Shown here: positions 17,488 to 24,505 of the stretch, one piece after another
How positions within the stretch are numbered: the first letter of the stretch is position 1
Layout: each line of letters opens with the position of its first letter
Assembly: GCA_017303475.1 (NCBI GenBank)
Contig: JAFLBO010000025.1
Location: forward strand, 17,542-81,541
From: Chitinophagales bacterium
Lineage (GTDB): Bacteria > Bacteroidota > Bacteroidia > Chitinophagales > Saprospiraceae
Length of the DNA stretch: 64,000 nt
Direction of reading: 5' to 3'
Notes under the pieces: model-generated
What the model saw: the letters and a program-made list of their open reading frames with translations, nothing else
What the model was told of the DNA's origin: nothing
The model's database searches: none
Program-made: the position numbers and the translations under genes

Positions 17488-17700
17488 AGAATATCCAATA
17501 TCCAATGTCCAATGTCCAAGTGGTGCGCCTGTCTGGCGTCAGCACAATTGCCTGGACTTTACTCGCCTGAATGGCGAAGCCAGGTGCTTTGCACTCGCCA
17601 TTCAGGCGAGTAAAGCCCAGGCAATTGTGCTGACGCCAGACAGACGCACCACTTGGACATTGGCTATTGGACATTGGCTATTGGACATTGGACATTGATT
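17488..17700. repeat. Long palindromic element with TCCAATG-word ends, copy 1
   Basis: The outer part is tandem TCCAATGTCC/TCCAATATCC words on the left and their complement on the right (TTGGACATTGG). Between them, 17516-17576 and 17593-17655 are near-perfect reverse complements containing AAGTGGTGCG, CTGTCTGGCGTCAGCAC and CGCCTGAATGGCGA. Only about two differences are seen in ~75 bp, around a ~17-nt centre. A second copy lies at 20253-20486. ORFs exist on both strands (translating as ...SVWRQH...) but are artefacts of the palindrome. Confidence 0.9.
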
Positions 17701-17816
17701 ATTCCTTTGGATTCGCTTGTTTGCGACATTTTGTATTATTTTTTAGGCTAATGTGCCATATATGATCTGCTCTGATTATTTTGCAGGCCAAATTTTATCA
17801 CCTTAAACACAAAACT

Positions 17817-20252
17817 ATGAAACCCTACTATTCCCTGATGGGCTTGCTGCTGCATGCCCTGCTCTCCTCTGTTACACTTTCTGCACAATCGTGGGAAGTG
17901 TTGTACCAAAATCCTGGCTTGCAGGATGCTTATCAGGTTTTTGCTTATCCCGGCCCCGATAATGGTGTAAACCTGTATGCCACCGATCCGGTTGGCAATG
18001 GGCCATTTCCCATTTATTCGCTCGATGAGGATGGAATGTATGTCGGACAAAGCCAGCTTAACTGGGCGGCTGACTGGGGAATGATAAATGTTGATAAATC
18101 CGGGGCATCCTACTGGATCACCTTTTACAAGCTTAGAAAAGTAACCGCTTCAGGCGCAATTCAGTGGACTTACAGTCCGCCGGTTAGCGCAGGTATTTTG
18201 TGGAACGAACCGGCGCCAAACGGTGGCTGTTGTTTGCAATACCATGGGAATAATGGTATTGGGTATGTTATTGATTATTTGAATGCAGATGGGCAACTGG
18301 TGAATCGGTTTAGTTTTAACGGAAACGGAAATACCTGGCCGCATGAATACCTGCCAGGTTATGATAACAGCCTGATTTACACTTACGATTGGAGCTTAAG
18401 TGGCGACAGGCATTGGGTTAAGGTCAACCAGCAGAATCAAATAGTTTGGGAAAAAGATTTAAATCAAGACGCTATATTGCTGAAAGGTTCTGCTCCGGAT
18501 GGGTCTACCTATTACGTACTAAATGGCATTTTGGTGAAATTAAATGCTGCAGGCACGCAGGTTTGGCAAAAAAACATCAGCAGTTTTTATCCGGAATTGA
18601 GTGGGTACCCCAGTGATTTTCTGATTCGTGCAGATGGCAGCCTGATCCTGATTAGCAGTGTTTTCGACAACCAACCGCCATGGAATGACAAAATCTGTTT
18701 TGTCAACCTGAATCCTGATAATGGCAACCTTATTTGGGCAAAAACAACTGCGCACGGTGAATGGGTGAGTTATCTGGCATCGCCGGCTATTGAATTGCAG
18801 GATGGAGGTATTCTGGCATGTAGTGGTATATTCAACACTGCATCAGGCGATCCCTATGTTTGGGTCATACGCACTGATGCCAATGGAAACACACTCACCA
18901 ACCAGATTGGCGGGGTGGCTTTTCGGGATGAAAACGCTGATTGTGAACAGGATGCAGGCGAAATACCGCTGCAAAACGTATCTATTATTGCTAAATCAAA
19001 TAATTATACCTTTTCGGCAACGTCCTGGGAAGATGGAACTTTCGACATGCCTTTGCTGGCGGGAAACTACACGCTTTCAGTGGCACAACCTGGCAACTAC
19101 TGGTCTTATTGCAATTTCCCTAATCCGGTGAATATCAGTTCTTCCAACGATACGGTTTTCCTTCCTTTAGGTGCGCGCGCCATCGTTGATTGTCCTGAAT
19201 TGGTAGTTTCGCTGGGAAGCCCGGTTTTCCGCCGGTGTTTCGACAATAATTATTTTACGGTGCAATACCATAACTACGGCACCGCTCCGGCAGAAGATGC
19301 CTACGTCAATATTACCCTGCCTGCGGAATTGATTTACATTTCATCTACAGTGCCGCTGGCAGGCCAAAATGGCCAAACCTATACCTTTAACCTGGGTACG
19401 GTAGGCGTGGGAGAAGGAGGTGTTTTCACCATTAATTTTAAAGTAGACTGCGATGTGCCGCTGGGTGAAACGCTGTGTGCAACAGCCCAAGTCTTCCCGG
19501 ATACCCTTTGCATTCCTACCACGAAGGCCCGAACCTTCAACCGTTTTTGTCTGCCGGTGGTTGCTTCTTATGATCCTAACGACAAAACCGCATTTCTGGA
19601 CGGGAAACCGGAAGCCTCCAAAATTGCGCCAGACAAAAGCCTGGAATATCTGATCAGGTTCCAAAATACAGGAACGGATACAGCTTTCAATATCGTCATA
19701 ACGGATACACTCACCACGCTCCTGGATCCTGGATCTGTAGTGCCGGGCGCATCCAGTCACCCGTATACTTTTTCATTGCGCGACGGGAAGGTTCTGGTAT
19801 TTAGCTTCAACGATATTTTGTTGCCGGATTCCAACACCAACGAAGCGGCATCTCACGGCTTTGTGAAGTTTTCCATCAAACAAAAAGCCGGCAACCCGCT
19901 GGGCGCGTCCCTGAAAAACAAGGCTGCTATCTTTTTTGACTTCAACGATCCGGTTATTACCAACGAAACCTCCTTGGTGATATCCAACTCCGTTGGTACG
20001 CAGGAACCCTCAGAGTTATTCCAGGCGCAGGTTTGGCCAATTCCGGCATCTGAATCGGTTACCATCCAGACGCCAGGCAGCGCTATTTTAGGCTGGAAAC
20101 TGATGGATGCCACCGGAAAAGTGCAACAAAGTGGCGGTAAGGCAGCATCAGAGTTCATATTGCAGCGCCGCGGCCTGCCTGCCGGCATCTACTGGTGCCA
20201 GATCAGGCTGGAAAGTGGCGGATTTGCTGTAGGTCGTGTGGCGTTTGAATAA
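17817..20252 (+). CDS. T9SS-secreted surface protein with beta-propeller and DUF11-like domains
   Basis: An 811-residue exported protein. The signal peptide ends near residue 22 (VTLSAQS). Residues ~25-365 are WD/PQQ-like repeated strands (YHWVKVNQQNQIVWEKDL and similar), probably a beta-propeller. There follows a short Cna-B/SdrD-like module (GGVAFRDENADCEQDAGEIPLQNV), then two DUF11-like Ig modules (LEYLIRFQNTGTDTAFNIVITDTL). The last ~80 residues (VWPIPASESVTI ... GLPAGIYWCQIRLESG) form a type-A Por sorting domain that directs passage through the type IX system and cleavage at the cell surface. Ligand unknown. The gene is bracketed by two copies of one palindromic element (17488 and 20253). 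Confidence 0.85.
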   Translation: MKPYYSLMGLLLHALLSSVTLSAQSWEVLYQNPGLQDAYQVFAYPGPDNGVNLYATDPVGNGPFPIYSLDEDGMYVGQSQLNWAADWGMINVDKSGASYWITFYKLRKVTASGAIQWTYSPPVSAGILWNEPAPNGGCCLQYHGNNGIGYVIDYLNADGQLVNRFSFNGNGNTWPHEYLPGYDNSLIYTYDWSLSGDRHWVKVNQQNQIVWEKDLNQDAILLKGSAPDGSTYYVLNGILVKLNAAGTQVWQKNISSFYPELSGYPSDFLIRADGSLILISSVFDNQPPWNDKICFVNLNPDNGNLIWAKTTAHGEWVSYLASPAIELQDGGILACSGIFNTASGDPYVWVIRTDANGNTLTNQIGGVAFRDENADCEQDAGEIPLQNVSIIAKSNNYTFSATSWEDGTFDMPLLAGNYTLSVAQPGNYWSYCNFPNPVNISSSNDTVFLPLGARAIVDCPELVVSLGSPVFRRCFDNNYFTVQYHNYGTAPAEDAYVNITLPAELIYISSTVPLAGQNGQTYTFNLGTVGVGEGGVFTINFKVDCDVPLGETLCATAQVFPDTLCIPTTKARTFNRFCLPVVASYDPNDKTAFLDGKPEASKIAPDKSLEYLIRFQNTGTDTAFNIVITDTLTTLLDPGSVVPGASSHPYTFSLRDGKVLVFSFNDILLPDSNTNEAASHGFVKFSIKQKAGNPLGASLKNKAAIFFDFNDPVITNETSLVISNSVGTQEPSELFQAQVWPIPASESVTIQTPGSAILGWKLMDATGKVQQSGGKAASEFILQRRGLPAGIYWCQIRLESGGFAVGRVAFE

Positions 20253-20486
20253 ATATCCAATGTTCAATATCCAATGTCCAATATCCAATGTCCAATGTCC
20301 AAGTGGTGCGCCTGTCTGGCGTCAGCACGATGGTTGGGTATTAATTCGCCTGAATGGCGAAAATACCTGCCAACCACTCGCCATTCAGGCGAGTAAAGCC
20401 CCAAAAAATGTGCTGACGCCAGGCAGGCGCACCACTTGGACATTGGATATTGGACATTGGTTATTGGATATTGAACATTCTACATT
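20253..20486. repeat. Long palindromic element with TCCAATG-word ends, copy 2
   Basis: It begins at the base after the TAA of the T9SS gene. It shares with copy 1 (17488-17700) the TCCAATG words, AAGTGGTGCG, CTGTCTGGCGTCAGCAC and CGCCTGAATGGCGA in both arms. The ~17-nt segment between the last two blocks has diverged so that the two arms no longer match each other there. Confidence 0.9.
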
Positions 20487-20489
20487 CTC

Positions 20490-20497
20490 TATGTTTG
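20490..20497 (+). promoter_or_regulatory. -7 box of the phosphatase gene, 4 nt from the ATG
   Basis: TATGTTTG followed by CGGC and the ATG. The 21-base edge ATTCTC-TAnnTTTG-C..-ATG aligns with the mannosidase promoter at 17474-17494 with four substitutions. TTG triplets from the repeat words lie 16 and 23 nt upstream, as in the other copy. Confidence 0.6.
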
Positions 20498-20501
20498 CGG
20501 C

Positions 20502-20957
20502 ATGAAAATCCTAATGGTTTGCCTCGGCAATATCTGCCGCAGTCCTTTGGCAGAGGGTATTATGAAACAAAAAATCCGCGAAGCATCCGTTAGTTGGATG
20601 GTAGACAGCGCCGGAACTGGCTACTGGCATGTGGGTGAATTGCCGGATCGGCGCTCAATTGTTACCGCTGGTCAGCATGGTATTGACATAACTGATCAGC
20701 GGGCACGACAATTTCAGGCGGCAGATTTTGATCGCTTCGATCAGATTTTTGTGATGGATACCCAGAACAGGCGTGACGTATTGCGTTTGGCACAAACTGA
20801 GGCACATAGAGCCAAAGTAACCTTGATGCTGGATGAATTATATCCAGGCGAAGACCGTTCAGTGCCCGATCCGTATTACGACGATAACGGTTTTGAAGAG
20901 GTATTTACTATGCTCGATAAGGCATGCGAGGCATTTGTAAAACGGATGACTGAATAA
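20502..20957 (+). CDS. Low-molecular-weight protein-tyrosine phosphatase
   Basis: A 151-residue cytoplasmic phosphatase of the LMW-PTP fold. The P-loop VCLGNICRSP starts the protein, with catalytic C7 and R13 in the C-x5-R motif, and the general acid D123 in DPYYDD. Length and motif order are those of the stand-alone enzyme that dephosphorylates protein phosphotyrosine. ArsC-type reductases share the fold but differ in the P-loop. The start lies 4 nt after a TAnnTTTG box at the edge of the palindromic element, suggesting a leaderless mRNA. No neighbouring tyrosine kinase is seen. Confidence 0.95.
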   Translation: MKILMVCLGNICRSPLAEGIMKQKIREASVSWMVDSAGTGYWHVGELPDRRSIVTAGQHGIDITDQRARQFQAADFDRFDQIFVMDTQNRRDVLRLAQTEAHRAKVTLMLDELYPGEDRSVPDPYYDDNGFEEVFTMLDKACEAFVKRMTE

Positions 20958-21102
20958 CGTTATGCGTTCTTCAAAAGAGACTAATTGCGCAACGATCAGG
21001 TAAAAACCCCTGTTTTTTTCTTTCCGGCGTTTCTACGCTTATTGAAATACGGCGATGCCCGGACCTTTGAACCATCAAACAACAAGTTCAAAGCAAAACA
21101 AT

Positions 21103-21504
21103 ATGAAACGCACCCTCTGCATCGTCGCTCTGTTTACCCTGATTGGCCTGAATCTTCACGCCCAAAGAACCGCTACCTGGAAAGGGGGCACTCCCGGCAG
21201 ATCTAATGTCTGGAATTGTCCAACCAACTGGAAAGAAGGCCGTGTGCCGGATGAGTTTACCCATGTGATCATTCCGGATGTATCTACCTCAACCTTTAGC
21301 TATCCAAGTATCAAAAATGCCACCATCGTAGTGGCCAGTTTGTACTGTATGCCTGGCGCAAAACTCAGGCTTCGCGCAAATGCACGGTTGGTAGAATTGG
21401 ATAATCCCGGTTGTAAACCCACAAAAAGTCGCGCTAAATGGGCGGAATCCAATGGGAAATCAGACACAGCAGTGTCTATGCTTCATCATACAAGCGGGCA
21501 CTAA
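21103..21504 (+). CDS. Small secreted protein of unknown function
   Basis: A 133-residue protein with a signal peptide (MKRTLCIVALFTLIGLNLHAQ). The mature part opens with TATWKGGTPGRSNVWNCPTNWKEGRVPDEFTHVIIPDVST, which resembles the start of the beta-helical repeat units (W.GG...W.NP.NW..G..P......I) found in many T9SS-exported Bacteroidota proteins. Only one such unit is present and there is no C-terminal sorting domain, so it may be a shortened relative of a larger surface protein. The start was chosen for its signal peptide. Confidence 0.6.
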   Translation: MKRTLCIVALFTLIGLNLHAQRTATWKGGTPGRSNVWNCPTNWKEGRVPDEFTHVIIPDVSTSTFSYPSIKNATIVVASLYCMPGAKLRLRANARLVELDNPGCKPTKSRAKWAESNGKSDTAVSMLHHTSGH

Positions 21505-21557
21505 AAGCTTGTGCCATCATTCGTTCAAGATTCGTTTGTTGTATTATGATTACCCAC

Positions 21558-21631
21558 CTATGCCCCGGGGCATAGCCCCACACCGTCGGTAGCCCAGGAA
21601 ATGCATGAAAATCCCCTGCCGCATCGCGGCA
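21558..21631. other. Two short GC-rich palindromes between convergent genes
   Basis: CTATGCCCC-GGGGCATAG (21558-21575) is a perfect 18-bp palindrome, and TGCCGC-ATC-GCGGCA (21617-21631) is a hairpin 4 nt from the ABC1 stop codon. They may serve as terminators for the convergent pair, but T-runs are weak. Confidence 0.5.
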
Positions 21632-21634
21632 AAA

Positions 21635-23269
21635 CTATTTCCGCCCCCCAATAACCCATATCACCAATGCCCCAGCACCCCAAAAGCCCCAGCGACTCTC
21701 TTCGTACCAGCCCATCTCCCACATGCGCAGACTGAAAAAGCCCAGTCCAATGGCCAATAGCGCCAGTATCAGCTTTTTGATGCCTCGTGTAATTTGTTTG
21801 CCGGCCTCTTCCAGATCAGGAGTTCTGATCTCCACCTCTCCTGCCCGCACTTTTTTCAGGGTTTTCTGCACCTCATCCGGCAGCGCCAGTACGCTTGTCA
21901 GGGTGCTTTGAAGCAGTTCCCGCACATAGTTCAACGGTCCGCCTTTATCCTGCATCAGGTATTTCTGGGCATACGGGCGAACCGTTTCCAGCGGGTTGTA
22001 GGCGGGGGCCAGCGTGTTGCAAATGCCCAACAACAAGGTAATAGTGCGGTTGAGCAGCACATAATCCTTGGGCATTTGCACCGTGCCCGCAATACCCCGG
22101 AACCCAATTTCGGTGATCAGGTCGGTCAGGCTGTTGTTAAATGGGTTGACCTTAATATTTCGAAAATCGAGTCCTTCAAACTGAATTTCGTTTTGCAGAA
22201 AATTCCGAAGTGCGCCAATCATCTTCTTGGCCATCCGCTCCGCATCCTGCCCTTCAGCCAAAAAGCCCATGGTCCGACAAGCTTCTATCATGCCTTCCGT
22301 ATCGTTTTTGACGGCCGATTCTATCAATTGGGTAATGCCTTTTCTAAGCTGTGGCGAAAGATTGGCTGTGGCGCCAAAATCCAGCAGGGTTATATTTCCG
22401 TTGGGCGAAACCAGTATATTGCCTGGGTGCGGATCGGCGTGGTAAAACCCGTCCTTAAACACCATTCTGCACCAAACGCGCAATAACCTGGCAGCCAAAG
22501 CCCTGCGATCTACTCCCCAGGTATCCAGTTGTTCCAGATCAGAAATTTTAGCGCCGGTGCAAAAACGCGTCACCATTACCCTTCGGGTGGAATATTCGTC
22601 AAATAACTGAGGAATCTGAACCTCCGTTTCTTCCACCAGATTTTGCCGGATACGCTCCATGGTACGCGCCTCATTGGTAAAATCCATCTCCTCTTCAATC
22701 ATCTGGCGGATCTGGGAATACAGGTGTTCCATCCCCTTGATGTCTACCAGCCAGGCATAAATTTTGGTCAAACGGTGCAAAATGCGCAGGTCTACCGAAG
22801 CAATGGTTTCTATGCCATAATGCTGCACTTTCACTACTACCTCTGTGCCATCCGGCAATACTGCCCGGTGCGCCTGCCCGATGGAAGCTGTAGCCATCGG
22901 GATCTCCTCTATCTGTTGAAAAACAGCTTCAGGCGACTTGCCCAGCTCCTCCTCAATACGCTTGCGCACTTCCCCGAACGGTCGGGCAGGCAGGCGATCC
23001 TGCAGGGCTTCCAGCGGCTTTTGAAACTCCTCCGGAAGAAAATTCGACATCACGGAAAGCAGCTGACCCACCTTGATAAACAAGCCCTCCAGCTCCAAAA
23101 TGGCTGTTTTAACCCGTTCGGCATTCTGGATATGTAGCGCCACTATACGGCTTTCGTACCATTTCCTGCCCATAAACCGCCTGCGCAGCGAAAGCCAGAA
23201 ATAACTGAAATACACCACAAAAGCAGTCCAATAAGCCTTGCGTACACGGCGGGAAGGAGAGAGAATCAT
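21635..23269 (-). CDS. ABC1/UbiB-family atypical kinase
   Basis: A 544-residue member of the ABC1 (AarF/UbiB/ADCK) family, an atypical protein-kinase-like fold with ATPase activity tied to isoprenoid-lipid (quinone) metabolism. The signature KxGQ motif is FIKVGQLLSV. The Ala-rich loop is IPMATASIGQAHRA, the invariant Lys is in EVVVKVQHYG, and the catalytic loop and metal site are FYHADPHPGNILV ... ITLLDFGAT. Two hydrophobic helices close the C-terminus (KLILALLAIGLGFFSL and the following segment), as in UbiB. Start 23269 is preferred over 23311 because the TACTTTTG box at 23292-23299 lies between them. No quinone genes are adjacent. Confidence 0.9.
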   Translation of the reverse strand: MILSPSRRVRKAYWTAFVVYFSYFWLSLRRRFMGRKWYESRIVALHIQNAERVKTAILELEGLFIKVGQLLSVMSNFLPEEFQKPLEALQDRLPARPFGEVRKRIEEELGKSPEAVFQQIEEIPMATASIGQAHRAVLPDGTEVVVKVQHYGIETIASVDLRILHRLTKIYAWLVDIKGMEHLYSQIRQMIEEEMDFTNEARTMERIRQNLVEETEVQIPQLFDEYSTRRVMVTRFCTGAKISDLEQLDTWGVDRRALAARLLRVWCRMVFKDGFYHADPHPGNILVSPNGNITLLDFGATANLSPQLRKGITQLIESAVKNDTEGMIEACRTMGFLAEGQDAERMAKKMIGALRNFLQNEIQFEGLDFRNIKVNPFNNSLTDLITEIGFRGIAGTVQMPKDYVLLNRTITLLLGICNTLAPAYNPLETVRPYAQKYLMQDKGGPLNYVRELLQSTLTSVLALPDEVQKTLKKVRAGEVEIRTPDLEEAGKQITRGIKKLILALLAIGLGFFSLRMWEMGWYEESRWGFWGAGALVIWVIGGRK

Positions 23270-23291
23270 AATAAAAGGATGGTTTTGCCAA

Positions 23292-23299
23292 CAAAAGTA
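23292..23299 (-). promoter_or_regulatory. -7 box of the ABC1 gene
   Basis: On the minus strand TACTTTTG matches TAnnTTTG, with a TTTG -33 element about 17 nt upstream (23317-23320). It gives a 22-nt gap to the ATG at 23269 and excludes the upstream start. Confidence 0.55.
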
Positions 23300-23402
23300 G
23301 GCGGTTGTCAACAGGACAAACGTTCCACACGTACGAATGGTTGAATCTGCCGCACCACTTGTATTTATTCTGAATTGGAAGGGTGAATTATTTGGTGAAA
23401 AA

Positions 23403-23438
23403 TATTTTTAGACTTGTCTAAAAATAAATGTACCTTTG
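23403..23438 (+). promoter_or_regulatory. Operator and -7 box of the mntR-type gene
   Basis: A perfect inverted repeat, TATTTTTAGAC-TT-GTCTAAAAATA (11-bp arms, 23403-23426), lies 4 nt upstream of a consensus -7 box TACCTTTG (23431-23438). Palindromes with a TAGAC/GTCTA core are the kind of site bound by DtxR/MntR-family repressors, and the adjacent gene encodes one, so autoregulation is inferred. Confidence 0.65.
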
Positions 23439-23449
23439 TGGAAAGAGAG

Positions 23450-23548
23450 ACCACTAAGCCACATTAGGCACTAAGAAGCACTCAATAGTGGCTAATCAGG
23501 GTAGTTAAGCTACTTTACATCACTTAGTGCCCTTAGTGACTTAGTGGT
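23450..23548. repeat. CACTAAG-word inverted repeat in the mntR leader
   Basis: The left arm ACCACTAAGCCACATTAGGC and the right arm from 23523 (CTTAGTGCCCTTAGTGAC ... AGTGGT) pair imperfectly. It is the third copy of the family at 4301 and 6839. It sits between the -7 box at 23431 and the ATG at 23579, so it would be transcribed as a structured 5' UTR. Confidence 0.85.
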
Positions 23549-23578
23549 ATCTAACATTCCAAATATTCCACCTATCCC

Positions 23579-24241
23579 ATGCTACTCACCACTTCCGCTG
23601 AGGAAAACTACCTCAAAGCCATCTTCAAAATCTCGGAAAAGGACCCCGGGCCGGTGCTCACCAATGCGCTGGCAACCGCCATGGGCACTTCGGCCGCATC
23701 AGCAACCGATATGCTCAAACGACTGAGCGAAAAACAGTTGGTTGCCTACGAAAAATACCGTGGCGTAACCCTCACCCCCGAGGGCAATCGCCTGGCTACC
23801 AGCCTGATCCGAAAACACCGGTTATGGGAAGTGTTTTTGGTAGAAAAACTGGGCTTCGCCTGGGATGAGGTACACGATTTCGCCGAACAACTCGAACACG
23901 TACAGGGCGATAACCTCACCGACCGACTCGATGAATACCTGAATCATCCGCGGTTCGATCCACACGGCGATCCCATTCCGGATGCACAAGGTCGCTGGAT
24001 CAGGCGTCCACAGGTGCGACTCACCACACTCTCACCCGGCCAGAAAGGCATCGTGACTGGTGTTGACGACCATACCTCGCCCTTCCTGCAATACCTCGAC
24101 GAACTCGGCATAGCCCTCGGCGTAGCCATTGAGCTGCTCGACCGTACAGCCTATGATCAATCCTCCAAAGTCAGAATTTCAGGAAAAGAATATACCCTTA
24201 GTGAAAAAGCCAGCCAAAATTTATTCCTCCGACTGGAGTAA
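23579..24241 (+). CDS. mntR: DtxR/MntR-family metal-dependent repressor
   Basis: A 220-residue metal-sensing transcription factor. Residues ~1-65 form the winged helix (SAEENYLKAIFKISE ... AASATDMLKRLSEKQLVAYEKYRGVTLTPEG). Then comes the metal-binding/dimerisation domain (IRKHRLWEVFLVEKLGFAWDEVHDFAEQLEHV, with the usual His and Glu ligands) and a C-terminal FeoA/SH3-like domain (~147-220). The next gene encodes an Nramp manganese/iron transporter, so repression of metal uptake in response to Mn(II) or Fe(II) is the likely role. The metal is not decided by sequence. A perfect operator-like palindrome lies in its promoter. Confidence 0.88.
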   Translation: MLLTTSAEENYLKAIFKISEKDPGPVLTNALATAMGTSAASATDMLKRLSEKQLVAYEKYRGVTLTPEGNRLATSLIRKHRLWEVFLVEKLGFAWDEVHDFAEQLEHVQGDNLTDRLDEYLNHPRFDPHGDPIPDAQGRWIRRPQVRLTTLSPGQKGIVTGVDDHTSPFLQYLDELGIALGVAIELLDRTAYDQSSKVRISGKEYTLSEKASQNLFLRLE

Positions 24242-24345
24242 AGGCACAAAGCTGATGGAAAGGCACAAAGGCATGTGGAGCGAAGACGCGAAGGCGCGAA
24301 GACGCAAAGACACAAAGGCGCGAAGACGCAAAGGTTACTTATAAG
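24242..24345. repeat. CACAAAGG / CGAAGACG word array
   Basis: Directly after the mntR stop come AAGGCACAAAG words and then GCGAAGACGC and GACGCAAAG words in tandem. They are the same words as in the left half of 8008-8294 but without a facing complement. Confidence 0.8.
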
Positions 24346-24351
24346 TGGGCT

Positions 24352-24457
24352 CAAACCCATCAAACCCATCAAACCCTTCAAACCCATCAAACTCCTCAAA
24401 CCCATCAAACCCATCAAACCCATCAAACCCATCAAACCCATCAAACCCATCAAACCC
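24352..24457. repeat. Twelve tandem 9-bp units (CAAACCCAT)
   Basis: Twelve 9-nt units starting every 9 nt from 24352, eight of them exact CAAACCCAT. The array stops where the conserved leader segment begins at 24458. The upstream open frame of mntH reads it as Lys-Pro-Ile repeats, but this is not thought to be coding. Confidence 0.9.
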
Positions 24458-24505
24458 AACGCCAACTCGAAAACTCAAACACTCCCCAACTCAAACACTC
24501 AAAAA
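24458..24505. repeat. Conserved leader word block abutting the mntH start codon
   Basis: Including the ATG, these 51 nt differ at one position from 2205-2255, in front of the PfkB kinase. The block is AACGCCAACTCG followed by ACTCAAAC words and an A-run that ends in the ATG. Confidence 0.9.

Noticed and set aside
17471..17698. ORFs on both strands reading SVWRQH and similar at 17488 and 20253
   Set aside because: They arise from the palindrome, exist in both orientations, and lack codon bias.
17488..20486. Insertion sequence or composite transposon
   Set aside because: No transposase, integrase or target-site duplication is seen. The repeats are palindromic in themselves. Kept only as a structural finding.
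24275..24505. N-terminal extension of mntH with Lys-Pro-Ile repeats
   Set aside because: It is the translation of the 9-bp array and the conserved leader. The same leader before the PfkB kinase is non-coding, and Nramp homology starts after the ATG at 24506.
23450..24505. CRISPR array
   Set aside because: Tandem words are contiguous, 7-16 nt long, without unique spacers, and there are no cas genes in the window.
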